From NCBI GenBank assembly GCA_021464245.1, contig JADCRB010000007.1:558001-622000 (forward strand): a DNA stretch of 64,000 nucleotides. The letters run 5' to 3'. Origin of the DNA: Carallia brachiata. Its lineage: Eukaryota; Streptophyta; Magnoliopsida; Malpighiales; Rhizophoraceae. The stretch's first letter is position 1. Each line of letters starts with the position of its first letter. This document shows, in pieces, positions 1 through 10,911 of the stretch. Below the pieces are notes generated by a model. The model ran no database searches. It worked only from the letters and a program-made list of their open reading frames with translations, and was not told the origin of the DNA. Position numbers and translations under genes: made by a program.

Positions 1-233
1 ACATGTTTTGAGAGAGGACAATGCCTATGCGGACTACCTTGTGAAGCTGGGAGTGTCAAATATAGGCAGTGAAATCTACTTACAAGCATCGCCAATTGGG
101 ATAAGAATGCTACTTGATGCAAACATCCACGGTGTCATGCATCCAAGACTATAGATGAGTTTTTGTTATTTTTCTACTTTTCCTTCTTTGTGACTTATTT
201 CTTGCATCTATTGCACTAAAAAAAAAAAAAAAC
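1..233 (+). mobile_element. 3' end of a non-LTR (LINE) retrotransposon
   Basis: Positions 2-154 read as the C-terminal 50 residues of a protein entering from the left edge, with the motif REDNAYADYLVKLG. This resembles the end of the RNase H domain of plant LINE polyproteins (an R-E-x-N-x-x-AD-x-L-x-x-x-G signature). A short T-rich trailer follows the stop at 152-154 and ends in a run of about 15 A at 219-233, as expected for a LINE 3' UTR and A-tail. The 5' part lies outside the window, so neither length nor target duplication can be judged. A host RNase H-like gene is possible but the A-tail argues for a retroelement. Confidence 0.6.
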
Positions 234-394
234 TCGACAATTATCGCTAAACTATTATATATGTCAGATATAGTGCTTAAGACTGAGCTGCTAATAGTCT
301 CGTAACATTTAAATTTGGAGGGCTAAATTTTTTCTTTTTAAAAAGTATAGGGGTAGAGGATGATCTTGTCTTTGCCATCTAACCAACAGGAAAG

Positions 395-1160
395 TGTAAA
401 CTTTTTTTTTGACCAGATTAGGAAATTGTTTTGACCAGAAAGCAAATAGATGCATATTATCAAATAAACACCATGTACAAGGAAGATGGCCCAACCCACA
501 GAGCCCATAATATAAGTTAACTAGCTGAACAAAAATGGTCTCTGCAACAACTGAACCCAACTCACTATTAAACCAAGCCCTAGAGCCGCAGCTAACCCAG
601 CATTCGTAGAGAAACAGCAGGTCCAGGCCTAAAGCCCAAGAAAGAAGAAGGCTGCCGGAACAGGGAACAAGGGAACCAAGCCCAAATCAGCCAGACCAGA
701 GAACCTCGAAGGCTCTCTCCGACGAAAAATGCCCAACCATCGAGAACAACGACACCCACAAGGGCAGACGACGGTAGGGCCCCAGCAACCAGATGGAAAC
801 TCATCGGAACTCGCCAAAGCGCGACACCGTAGCGTAGAATAGACCCAAGCTACAAGGAATCCAGAGACCCAGTACAACGGTGAACCAAAATGCAGCGACC
901 AAAAACGGAAAGCTGAGTGGGCTTAACTCCTGTACAACGCCACCCCCAAGACCAAAAAGCCCACCTCCCATCCCCATCCATCAAAGCAAGGGTAGAGGTA
1001 GGGGAGCCAATGAAAACTCCAGATTGAAACCAAGCAAGCTAAACGGAAGAAACACCACGAACCAAACGCAAACACCACCCCTACACCGAAAACAGATTGA
1101 ATCTCTACGCTAACCCCACAAGGGGGAGTAAGCTCCACAGATGGGAGCACCAAACACCGA
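395..1160 (-). mobile_element. Possible LINE or retroposon remnant, minus strand
   Basis: This block is clearly richer in G+C than its surroundings and has no stable reading frame; short open stretches on the minus strand are W/F/G-rich and match nothing I recognise. On the minus strand it ends in a TATGCATCTATTTGC-type trailer followed by about nine A (T-run near 402-410 on plus), which suggests the 3' tail of a retroposed element. I found no target duplication. The assignment is weak. Confidence 0.3.
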
Positions 1161-1426
1161 GTGGAAGGTCGCTAGTGACGAAGCAGACTGACAAACGCGG
1201 CCGGCGCACGATAGCGTGCTCCAGGACACGATAGCTACTGCACGGACGTACAATATCAAGCAAAACTGAACGTATATATGGCAGAACTATTCGAATAGGA
1301 AATCGTTTAACGTGAGGTAAAATTTTGGCTATGAAAATTTGTACCGTGTTTTCGTTAGACGACTTGTCGTGAAGATAGATATCCGCGGCAGACTGGCCGT
1401 ACATGCGTGGCGCCATAGTCTGCAGG

Positions 1427-1511
1427 AGATATTTACGATTCGCCATTTTTTTTTTTGGTTCGAAGATATTTATTATTCTAAAGTCAAAATAAATATCTCC
1501 AAGAAATATCT
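1427..1511. promoter_or_regulatory. Cluster of four evening-element-like motifs upstream of ELF4
   Basis: AAATATCT or its complement AGATATTT occurs at 1427-1434, 1464-1471, 1491-1498 and 1504-1511. Each is 8 of 9 bases of the evening element AAAATATCT, bound by CCA1/LHY/RVE Myb factors. The middle two form an inverted repeat around a short spacer. The cluster lies about 300-385 bp upstream of the ELF4 ATG, the expected place for clock control. ELF4 promoters in Arabidopsis are known to use evening elements; binding here is inference. Confidence 0.55.
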
Positions 1512-1729
1512 TCGACTTCGAGGCATCGCACCTTTTTACGTCCACGACCAATGAAAATCTTCCAAGTAACAAATGAGTGGGCGGTCACATCTCCCAGTCA
1601 CAGTCAACAACCACCCACCGCCATGGATTTCGGGTCGGTGGATGACCCGCCCCGCCTTCAATCTTATCACAAGCTACAAAATCCATTTACGGCCTCCGGT
1701 TCTGGTCATTTCTGGCAAAATAAAGCGCG

Positions 1730-1758
1730 GCGAGCGAGCGAGCGAGCGAGCGAGCGAG
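1730..1758 (+). repeat. GAGC tetranucleotide repeat in the presumed ELF4 5' leader
   Basis: About seven tandem GAGC units lie 50-80 bp upstream of the ELF4 ATG, probably in the 5' UTR or core promoter. Such repeats are length-variable. Confidence 0.7.
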
Positions 1759-1809
1759 ACTGTATTATTATGTGTGAAGAGTGAACCGACGTCGTTGCTG
1801 GTGGCGGCC

Positions 1810-2269
1810 ATGGACGACACCACCACCATCACAACCACCACCACGTCAACGAAGACTAACGCTTCCACCAAAGCGTCCAAAATCAAGAAGAAGCGCCTGA
1901 ACGGAGAGTCAAAGGAGGGCGGCGCGGGAGGTATTGACGGTGACGATGACAAAGATGATGATGATGAGGAGTGTGACGTAGGCCTGGGATACGCTGAGCA
2001 AGAGTTTCAGGCAGGTCCAGACAGTACTGGATCAGAACCGGGACCTGATCAAGCAAGTGAACGCCAACCACCAGTCCAAGATTCCGGACAATCTCGCCAA
2101 GAACGTGTCGTTGATTCGCGAGATCGACGGCAATATCTCCAAGGTAATGTCGATCTATTCCGATTTATCGGTCAATTTCTCCAGCAAAGTGCAGGAGCGG
2201 CGTCATTTTCATAACTCCGATGACGGAGGAGCAGGCAGAGGCGGAGGAGGAGGAGGAGGAGGCAGTTGA
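1810..2269 (+). CDS. ELF4: EARLY FLOWERING 4 (ELF4) homolog with an apparent frameshift
   Basis: ELF4 is a small nuclear clock protein that joins ELF3 and LUX in the evening complex, a repressor of PRR and PIF genes. The ATG at 1810 opens an acidic and Thr/Lys-rich N-terminus. The conserved coiled-coil domain follows: WDTLSKSFRQVQTVLDQNR, then NHQSKIPDN, NGNISKV-like DGNISKV and SIYSDLSVNFSS. A Gly-rich tail encoded by a GGA repeat ends at the TGA. The N-terminus and the domain are in different frames: at about 1978-1983 (gtaggcc) two bases appear missing or one extra, and the domain frame has a TAG just before its Trp. ELF4 genes are normally intronless, so splicing is unlikely to repair this. 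The FRQVQ block favours ELF4 over ELF4-like paralogues. A sequencing error is the simplest reading; a recent pseudogene is the alternative. Confidence 0.8.
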
Positions 2270-4900
2270 GACGAATTCGAGTAATCTCGATTACCTTATT
2301 TTTATCTATGAAAAATCTTGCTCAGTCGAATTCAATTGTTGAAATAAAACTCTTTGTCTGTCTGTTATTGTTAAAACTGGAAGTCCGGTTGTTGTCTTTG
2401 ATGTCCGTTTGTGGCGGTCGGTATGGCGGAGGTGATAATAATGGCTTTCTTATGTGGTGTTTTGTTGTTATGTTTGCTTTGTTTTGTAAGGATTGAATGG
2501 ATTTTCATAGCTGCGGGACTGCATTTTCCGCATTTTATCTGAACACTCCAGGTATAATAAGGTAATTAATTATGTTGTGCTTGATTTTGTCTTTAATTTC
2601 CGTTCATATTTAATTTTTCGCATCAGTGTCAGAAGGAGATGTTAATAGATTGATAGGGATGAATTTCAATGGAGGCCTGTGGGGAGAATTGTTGATTAAG
2701 TAGGTGGATCTGCGCTTTTGGTATTTAAGTCGGGCATATACACGCGACGAAACAGAATGATGTATTAACCGCGGCATCCAGTTTGTTACAGGAAAGGAAA
2801 AAACCTTCATTTGTGTGATTTATCTGAGGGTGAAATTTTTGTGCGTTTGGTCAATGTGCACATCTGCTGTGTTCAGCAGCCCTGCTTAGAGTTATTCTCT
2901 CTTTCTGACAATAACCTTGTGGAAGATGAGTGGGACTTCGAACACAATTAGGGTTATTATTAAAATTTGCAGAGCTAGTTAAGATGCCCCCCCCCCCCTT
3001 GGAATAGGTCTGGTTATTTGACTAGAAGAAGTCTAAGAGAGTTTACTTTATCCTCTTTGTAGTGGGAATTGCTTTTACCCTGCTTTGGCCAAGCTTGAGA
3101 GTTCTCGTAGTCTAGTTATCTGATCAATTAGGCCAGTTGTCCGATTGAAAAAAAAAGGTATACGTAACCCTTTTATGTTTCCTTACCCGAAATAACAGCT
3201 TCAGCTCGATCAGTCTTCCATGTAAGCTGGGTCGATGCTGATCCAAAATTTAGTTAGAGACATCCTTTGCATAAGGTCATCATACCTGTGAACACAGGAG
3301 TAATATAAATAGTGAAGACTTTATTTTTTAAACCTAAAAGGTGTATGCTGTGGTTTGAGATGCTGTCTCCGGAGGTAATACCATCATCCATCATGTCTTC
3401 TTGTTGCCAAGAATGCTGGTCCTCCATAACATTACTTTCTTCAAGTCCAAAGAATTGATAAAAGGTCATACAAAAGCTCAGTCAACGCTCTCTTTTCTCC
3501 TCATTGACTGTCATGCTCAGTTGTGGTATGGTTTCAACTTTAGCATTTTCTACCAATTTTGTGCAATGTTCGGTGATATTGATAGAGAAATACTGGGGAT
3601 GGGGGATGCAGTATTGGGACTGCTGCTTATAGTTTTGAAGTGATCTGAATTGGATGGAGAAGCGAGTGAATCACCGTAAACAGGGCTGTTGGGTTGTGAT
3701 GGGTTCATGGTTATTGATACTGGGTTTAAAGGGTGGTCTTGGGGCATGTACGTACTTCATCTAATAGACACCCTCTCAAGCTGTTAAGTAGGTTTCAGAT
3801 GGATCCCAAAATTCAGCAAGACCACTGGTGGGAACACAATGGTATGTAAGGCTGGGTTGATTGTGTCCTTTGAAAGACCAAATCTTTTATTTCCCTTTAA
3901 TCCCCAATTGGAACATTTTGTAATCTCTGCTTTAAAAGAAAATTAGAAGGGAGGTGGAAGAAGGACAGGAAAAAAAAAATCTTCTCAGTTGGTAGTTGCA
4001 CGGCTATGTGTAAGTGTGTTCACGGTCCCTTTGTCCTCTGTTGAATAGATTTAATTCTTCCGTCGTTCTTGTTATTTTAAGTGGCAAATGGCTAAATGAG
4101 TTTGGCTTTTAACCTGTTTCATTAGTTGTCAACCGCCGCTTCTTCTCAAGGATTGCTTCTTCTTTTTTTTTTTTTTGGACATGAAGGGTTGCTTAATTCA
4201 GATGATTTGATAAACGGAAATGGAAGTACAACTCCCTTTTTTGCTTTTACTTGAGCTCATTACTTCTAGCAGGCCGCAAGAAAAGAAGTCTAAATTTTAG
4301 GCACCCATGATCTCTTCTTTCTTTTGAGTTTCTATCCCTAGCTAAAACGAAGTGGATTAATTTACCTGCTCGATGCTTCCTCCTTAACGCATTATTTTCC
4401 TTCGTGAAACTGAATGATAAGTTTCGTATACATCTCTGTAACTTTTATTGATCTGAAAGTTACGGACTTGGAGAAGGCTGTTACAGCATCATTATATTCA
4501 ACCAACTATGGTAAAGAATGTTACACAGGACGGCTGGACTTGTGCAAATGTGAATTTTAGAAATACGTGTGGCAAAAGCAGAGGTATTCATGATGAAAAT
4601 TAATCCTTAAAATCGTTGTTTTCTTTTTCTTTTATTAACTAATGAGTTTTGGGAAAACCGTTGCTTTCGGCAAGATATCTAACCCACTTGCATTGGTATG
4701 GTGCAACAAAACACCCAGTATGATGCATGAAAATACCCATTAAGATTGACAAAATTTTGCTGGGAAAACCACGCTTTCCCACAGAATCATAATGGCATTT
4801 GCAAAAATTCACGACCCATTTTATACCAAAAATAGTACCATGGATTAGCTTAGACAGAAATGCTAAAAGTTATGGTTGCTAAAATGCATTCATCACGTAG
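2270..4900. other. Spacer downstream of ELF4, no gene seen
   Basis: The first 200-300 bp are probably ELF4 3' UTR. The rest shows only short unrelated open frames on both strands, homopolymer runs (C9 near 2989, T-runs near 4150) and no recognisable protein motif, repeat pair or RNA gene. Confidence 0.4.
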
Positions 4901-4904
4901 GAAG

Positions 4905-5627
4905 GGGGTAATTGCAGAGGCAATTCACCAGTATCTGCAATGACAACCTCGCTTTTGTGCCACTCAGCCTTCCTTCGGCTTCAACCTTGTAAACCACATC
5001 CATTCCAGATAGGACTTGTCCAGGTACGACGTGTCTGCCATCCAACCTGTGCATATGTTTTGAAGATTAGTTATACAATTAAAACAGTAAACTACATTCA
5101 TTATGTGGACCGTCCCATTAAAATGGTCAACGGCAAAAACAACTAATTACCAGCTAGTTGTCACAGTTGTGATAAAGAATTGGGAACCATTAGTGTCTGG
5201 ACCAGCATTTGCCATTGAAAGCAGTCCTGTACACAACCAAGTTTATGAGTATTAATCGCATGATTATGATCATCTGTTATGCTTGCAGAGACTGTTATTT
5301 TCTCAAATCAAAAGAATCCTAATCCTAACAGGTCCAGCTTGAAATTTTCGCAGGTAAACTTCTCTCCATAAATTGATTCACCACCTCTTCCATCACCAAG
5401 TCTAAAATCACCTCCTTGGATCATGAAACTAGATATGATTCTGTGGAATGTTCTGCCTTTTCGGCCCAAAAAAAAAAAAATGGAGATCAACTCATCAGCA
5501 ACATTCTTGATCTAGCTCCGGGAGAAGTAATAATACAGCCAGCAGAAACTATATTATACCCCATCACACGTACAGTTATAGGACTGCCTTGCCGAAGAGA
5601 CCCATGACAACACGACCTGAGGACAGA
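4905..5627 (-). pseudogene. Cyclophilin (peptidyl-prolyl isomerase) pseudogene with retained introns
   Basis: On the minus strand four exon-like pieces match a secretory or cytosolic cyclophilin in order: RVVMGLFGKAV (about 5580-5617), [19 protein letters not shown] to ENFKL (about 5330-5465), [17 protein letters not shown] to TTSW (5151-5226), and LDGRHVVPGQVLSGMDVVYK (about 4905-5046). Introns between the last pieces keep GT and AG ends, so it arose by DNA duplication, not by retroposition. It is broken. The segment between GLFGK and KGR (the AENFRALCTGEKG region) is absent and replaced by a poly-T tract. The exon ending ENFKL has lost its donor, and the C-terminal SKVV-I-DSGEL block is frameshifted. 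The catalytic FHRI and the QGGDF and GSQFF blocks are still legible. No start exon is visible. Confidence 0.75.
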
Positions 5628-5629
5628 TG

Positions 5630-6828
5630 TATTTTTAGTGCCAAACCATGACAGCAACACAACGTGCAACATGAAACTATATTTATCCAAATTGAAATGA
5701 AACTACCATATTTTTGCAGTAGAACGTTTTTTTTTTAGGTCATTTTTTAAATAGATATCCAAAAATATATGTGAATCACTTGCAAAATCATTTCTAATTG
5801 ACAGAATTATAGACTGGCTGACAAAAAAAAAAGGCAAAATCGCACCAGCTGGCTTTCAATCAATCTCAATGTCAAAGTAAACTTTGTGTGTAATCTCTTT
5901 CGAATTTTCCTTCAATTTTTCTTTTAACCAGGATTGTTCCAAATAGAGCTACAGTCCACAATAGAGTAGCAGCGAGAAACATGGATTTTGCGTTTTTTTT
6001 TTTTCTTTGATTATAAGTGAGACTGCAAAATCGTGAAAGAAGAACCGAGTTAGTAAAGCTCCAATGTAAAATTAACAAATCTCAACAGAATTAGTAAAAC
6101 GATCTTAATTAAGTGCCCCAAATAACAGTATTAAAATAAAGGAAATAGATTTTATTTTTGTTTTAAGGTATGGTGGAATTTGTTGGCTCATATTTTTTAA
6201 AATATAAATCAAACGTCATACAATAAATAAAATTTAATTTTAAATTTAAAAATATAAATAATATAAAATTATGGATTAATGAGACAAGTAGTGTAAATTT
6301 GTTGGGGGAGGATAAAGCTTCGATCTACCGGTCGGACAAGGCTGCTACTAACTGCGAATCCCGATCTCGTCTTTAATCAACTTGTCTCATTGATTACTGC
6401 TCTGCAGTTTTAATAGGCAAAAAAAACAAAGGAAAAAAAGGCAATTTGTGGGGCCTAGGAGAACACGTGGCAAAGTCTCAACTAATAGTCAGAGACCCAG
6501 CGACCAGTTCGAGGAGGAGAAGAAAGACTGCCTGGTAGGACGAGTAGTTGGTATCTTCTTTGTTGCATCACCGCCCAACCGATGGCATGGCTGTGTACTC
6601 CTATCAATTTCTTCCAGGTTTGGAGATTAAAAAAAAAAAAAATCAAAAAAAAATGAAAAAATAAAGAAATTAAAGAAAGCTTTGGCCTTTACGTTTTTTC
6701 AACGCAGAATTTAATAATCCCATTTCTCCATTTTCAGTCTTCTTCTCTTCTTCTTCTTCTTTTTTCTGTTTCTTTTTTTTTTTTTTATTGGTTTATTTCT
6801 CTGCGCTCTTGTTTGAATCAATCACAGA
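5630..6828. other. Spacer and presumed APD promoter
   Basis: AT-rich sequence without a supported gene. A G-box/ABRE-like ACGTGGC core lies near 6465-6471, about 360 bp upstream of the next gene. CT-rich tracts at 6730-6790 probably belong to that gene's 5' leader. Confidence 0.4.
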
Positions 6829-9800
6829 ATGGAAGACCACCCAGATCACGTCAACCGGAATCTCTTTCTCCTTCTCCGTCAACCTCAACCGTCGATGGAC
6901 CCTCTTCTTCTTCTTCTTCTTCTGCTTCTTCTTCTGGAAATCTTAATCCTGACGACCAACCGCAACAAGCAGAGAATGGCCAACTGGAACCAGAAAATGA
7001 GGACAGTCCGGCCACCGTCCGCAGCAGCAACGGCAGTCTTCAATTCTGTCTTATCGCGTCAACATAACCATCTCCGGAGCACCTTCCGGTGGAATCACAG
7101 ATGACGTGTGGTCGTGCCTCGTTGTTGTCATGACTTTCTGGGCCTTTGGTCCGCTTTCTTGTCATTCTTCATTTTCAGGTTTTTTTTTTTTTTTGGGTCT
7201 TTTTGCATTGCTAATATTTTTTCTTTTTTTTTTTTTTGGGGTCACGAATTAAGCAGCCTCTATGACTCTGATACTCGGAGTTTTTGGATCCATAACGTTG
7301 ACTTTGGGGCCCAATTGCTCCCGCCTCGTACAAATCAACTCATTCTTTGTGCAATCGATTCAGGTACTTCTTCTCTTCTTTATGTTTCCTTTCAAATTTT
7401 CAGTTTGCATGTCAAAGTTAGAAATGTGAAGTGGACTATGCTGTTTGTGCAATCATGATTATTGGGTTGTTCTTTTTTTCGTCTCATCCTTGTGTAACCA
7501 ATGATTCTGATTGCACTTTTTGTGAACTTACATCACTTCCGGGTCCATGAGGACTAGCATTAGCTAGGTTGGTTGGAGGAAGTGCCCTCCAATCACTGGA
7601 ATGGGTTCGAATCCCAGTCCCACCCCTCGCCCTCCTCCCATTACAGCTGGGCTATTAGCGCTAATGAACAAAAAAAAAAAAAAAAAACTCCCGGGTCCAT
7701 GTAGTTGAGCTCTTTTTTGCATGCCAACCTTTTTCTTTCATGTTTCTTTGTTGATTTATAGAAGAGCATTATTGATTGGCTTGAGAACAGGTAGAGGCCA
7801 TTGACGAGTCAAGGGCAGGGCCAATGCTCTATGGATTCTATGAGCCTCCTCCTTTGGATACAGCAATGAATTGGACTGAAACACATAAGTCAAATGTACC
7901 AGTTGATTTTCACAAGGCAAAGATTTCCCCACCTTGTTATCAGACTTTTCTTTCCTAATGTTGGTTTTTTTTTTTTTAATTGTTCTGCTGTACATGGTAT
8001 TAATGGAGAGTCTTGGATTTTCTGTTTGAAGTTGTAATTGTGTGTAAGTTTATCTGCAGGAGTGGGTATACTTTCTCAATAATGGATCTAAGTTGGATAT
8101 CTTTTATAGTGTGAAATCTTCGAGTTCTTTGCCTCTATGCCTTGTAATTGCCCAAGGTGATTTCTTGTCTCTTCAAGTTTGAGCTTTTTTCCTCGAAAAT
8201 GCTCCATCAAATTCTGTACAAATGCCTCCTGATATGTGTAAAGGCACAATGCAATATATATCAGCATGTGGCTGCAGTTAGCAGCAAAAATTCAAGCAAG
8301 CCAACATTGCACTGGGTAACTTGCGTGTGCATAGAAGGGATCGGGTTGAAAAACTGTTTTGTAGCAATTTTGTTGTCGTGTACAAATCTGTATAATCCTT
8401 ATGCCTCAAACAGTGGGCCAAGATCCAAGGCTTTGGAATATTTCCATGCATTTTCTTTGTCTGCGCAATAATGTTGACCATCACATTCAACAACTTCTCA
8501 ATTCTTTTGGATGTCATTCTATATAAACATGCAGGTAGAGAAAGCCTTGTTGAGTGGATAGAGGATCCTTCTTACCCCAATTCGACTTTATCCTGGAATA
8601 TTATCTATGGTACTATTCATAACTGAGATACACATTTCTCCTTTTCTATACGTGTTCTTCCCTTGCCATGGATCAGGTTGTTCTGATATCATTGAGTTCA
8701 CAGGAAGTGGTAGGATTCAACAGGAAATTTTGAGGTCTTCCGATTATTATATTGCTGTTGGAAATTTGAACAACGAGGAAGTTGAGGTATTTGCTCAATG
8801 CTTGATTTCATTTTAAGTCAATAGAAGTTACCTTGTGAATTTAATAGCTTTAACGAGCTTATTGTAACATTGCAGCATATTTGAGTTGCACATATAGGTA
8901 CATTCTCGTTGATGATCGTATGCCTGAGGCCATGCATTATGCTCATTAAACCTCGTGTGATAGTTTGAAAAATAGTTCAGCGTCAAAAAGAGTAGAAAAT
9001 ATTAAAATTGCAACTTAGTAATAATCGTGAAACTGCAATATACTATGAGCTGGAGAGGATTCACGGTGCTCTGTATGTGTCTTTTAAAGGCTTTAAATTA
9101 TGCATTGAAGAAGTATTATAGGCGCGCATCCTCCATAATGTGGCCTAAATTTTGAGTCATGGGCTTGGGACTTGAAGCACAGGGAGGTGCCAGCATGGCG
9201 ATTGACCTGTTGTGGACGTAATTAATTACTACTGATGTGCAATTTCAGTGTATGGCTTTACAGATTTGAAGTACTTTATATTAAACAAAAAGCAGGCCCT
9301 AGACGCTTCATTTGATGCCTTCTATCACACAATGGTCAATTACGTGCTCTAATTTCAATCATCACAGGCGTCAACTAGTTTTGGGAATTTTATTATGATG
9401 ATTAAAAGAAGGTAGTGGGAGTTTGGGTTACCTATAACCATTTGCTTTCTGTACTATCCACCTTATAGCACAAAGGTAGAAATTGGATCAGTTACAGACT
9501 AACTCTACTTTTATCAATCACTGTTTTTCTTATTTCCAGGTAGTAATACAGCACCAATTTTTATATCTGCTAGGTATACCAGTAATTCAGCTAAAGAATT
9601 CACCAGCTGGTCCAAATTATGGGCCATTCCTCCTTTCAGTTGAAAGGATGAGGAAACTATTTCCATGGTAATTGAAGGGTGCTGCTGAATCAGCTAGTCA
9701 AGAAATGTGACCTGATATTTTGAGCAGACAAAAATTCCCAATGACTAACCTGTGCACACCTTGTAGCATGGCTTATGGTTATGGTTTCTTTTAATATTTT

Positions 9801-10911
9801 ACTTTGTATTGTAATGCATATAACTTAAAGCATCAGATGATTTAGCTCCTATGGTCCAATATTGCACAGGTAGAGTTGAATTTCGAAGTAAAAGCATTCA
9901 CCTATAACACATCTACGGCTTATTATAGGTGCTCCATCAGCGAGCACTTTTGCAGTTTGAGGCTTCTTCTTTTTGGGACAACCACTGCTGTCCTAACATC
10001 TCCAGGTCCTGAAGAGGTAAAAGGCAAACTTTTGTTACTTTTTATCCGCTGCATTTTTTTAATCTCTGGAGAGATGCCTCGAGAATTACCAAATGAACCA
10101 TTAGTGTAGGATATTTAGTAAATAAGGTTATTTGTTAATCTTCTAGTCATTTTTCGGTACATCAAAATTGACTTATAGTTTGTATGTTAACACCAAATGC
10201 GAAATATCAAGAAACTGACGGGCTTTTTCTTTTCTTTTCTTTTTTTATTTTTTTGAAGGATGCCTCGGATGATCACTGGCATGTCAAATTGTCTTATGGA
10301 CCGAGGTGGATCGCATATATTGTTGGTTCAGGTACTTTCAATTCCACAAATGTCATAGATATTTCTCCATAAAAGGAAATGCCTCTTCACATCTGCTACT
10401 TTTCCTTCTCGTAGGTGTGATGACGGTAATCTTCTTGTTAGCCTTTAGATTCTGTAGCATTTTCCAAGCTGCCATAGATGGTAGACCCGCAGGAGAGCTA
10501 GAATCCGAGCGAGCCCCATTGCTCTTTCGAAAGGAAGATGACGACTCAAGCTGGGGTTCCTATGATTCCAAATCACATGATGAGGAGGACGTTGATGAGT
10601 GGCTTGCAGCAAATTCTCTGGAAAGGAAACCGATAGCAGAAGGGGAAAATCACCGTCGTTTCTGTGTTATTTGCTTCGACGCTGCAAGGGACTGTTTCCT
10701 TTCTTCCTTGTGGGCATTGTGCTGCCTGTTTTACCTGTGGAACAAGGTAAATCTATTTATCATGCATAATTTGACTGCAGTTTTCATTTTTGGTGACAGA
10801 AAGTTGAGACATCTGAGTGCTAATTTACTTTGCAGGATAGCAGAAGAGGCTAATACTTGTCCAATATGTCGTAGAAGTATAAAGAAAGTGAGGAAAATTT
10901 TTACGGTCTGA
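6829..10911 (+). CDS. APD: APD-type transmembrane RING E3 ubiquitin ligase, ten exons, frameshifted
   Basis: Matches the ABERRANT POLLEN DEVELOPMENT family, endomembrane RING ligases needed for male gametophyte divisions. Exons: 6829-7148, 7257-7363, 7791-7916, 8060-8156, 8535-8609, 8704-8786, 9870-10016, 10259-10331, 10415-10746, 10836-10911. All junction phases agree once the indels below are allowed for. Order: Ser/Pro-rich N-terminus; SGAPSGGITDDVW; first membrane span (VVVMTFWAF onward); luminal region with GPMLYGFYEPPPL and ESLVEWIEDPSYPN; second span (IAYIVGSGVMTVIFLLAF); acidic ESERAPLL linker; C-terminal C3HC4 RING (CVICFDAARDC, CGHCAACFTCG, CPICRR) ending KKVRKIFTV. Intron 3 uses a GC donor (AAG then GCAAAG at 7917). 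Three frame breaks: near the ATG (6831-6834), about 7030-7045, and an extra C at 10698-10699 inside the RING. Probably assembly errors in a real gene. Confidence 0.85.
7536..7701 (+). mobile_element. SINE inserted in intron 2 of the APD gene
   Basis: A tRNA-like head at 7550 onward has an A-box-like TAGCTAGGTTGGTTGG (about 7561-7576) and an excellent B box GGTTCGAATCC (7604-7614). An A-tail of about 18 runs to 7687. The element is bracketed by a 14-bp target duplication with one mismatch, cttccgggtccatg at 7536-7549 and ctcccgggtccatg at 7688-7701. The body is about 138 bp. Good duplication and intact B box suggest a fairly recent insertion. Confidence 0.85.

Noticed and set aside
1573..1809. 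In-frame extension of ELF4 upstream of the ATG at 1810
   Set aside because: The extension reads through the GAGC repeat, giving a low-complexity RASERASE stretch, and has no ELF4 similarity; it is most likely 5' leader.
3254..3747. Minus-strand open frames downstream of ELF4 with Ser/Pro-rich translation
   Set aside because: No family similarity, no splice context and no neighbouring exon; likely chance.
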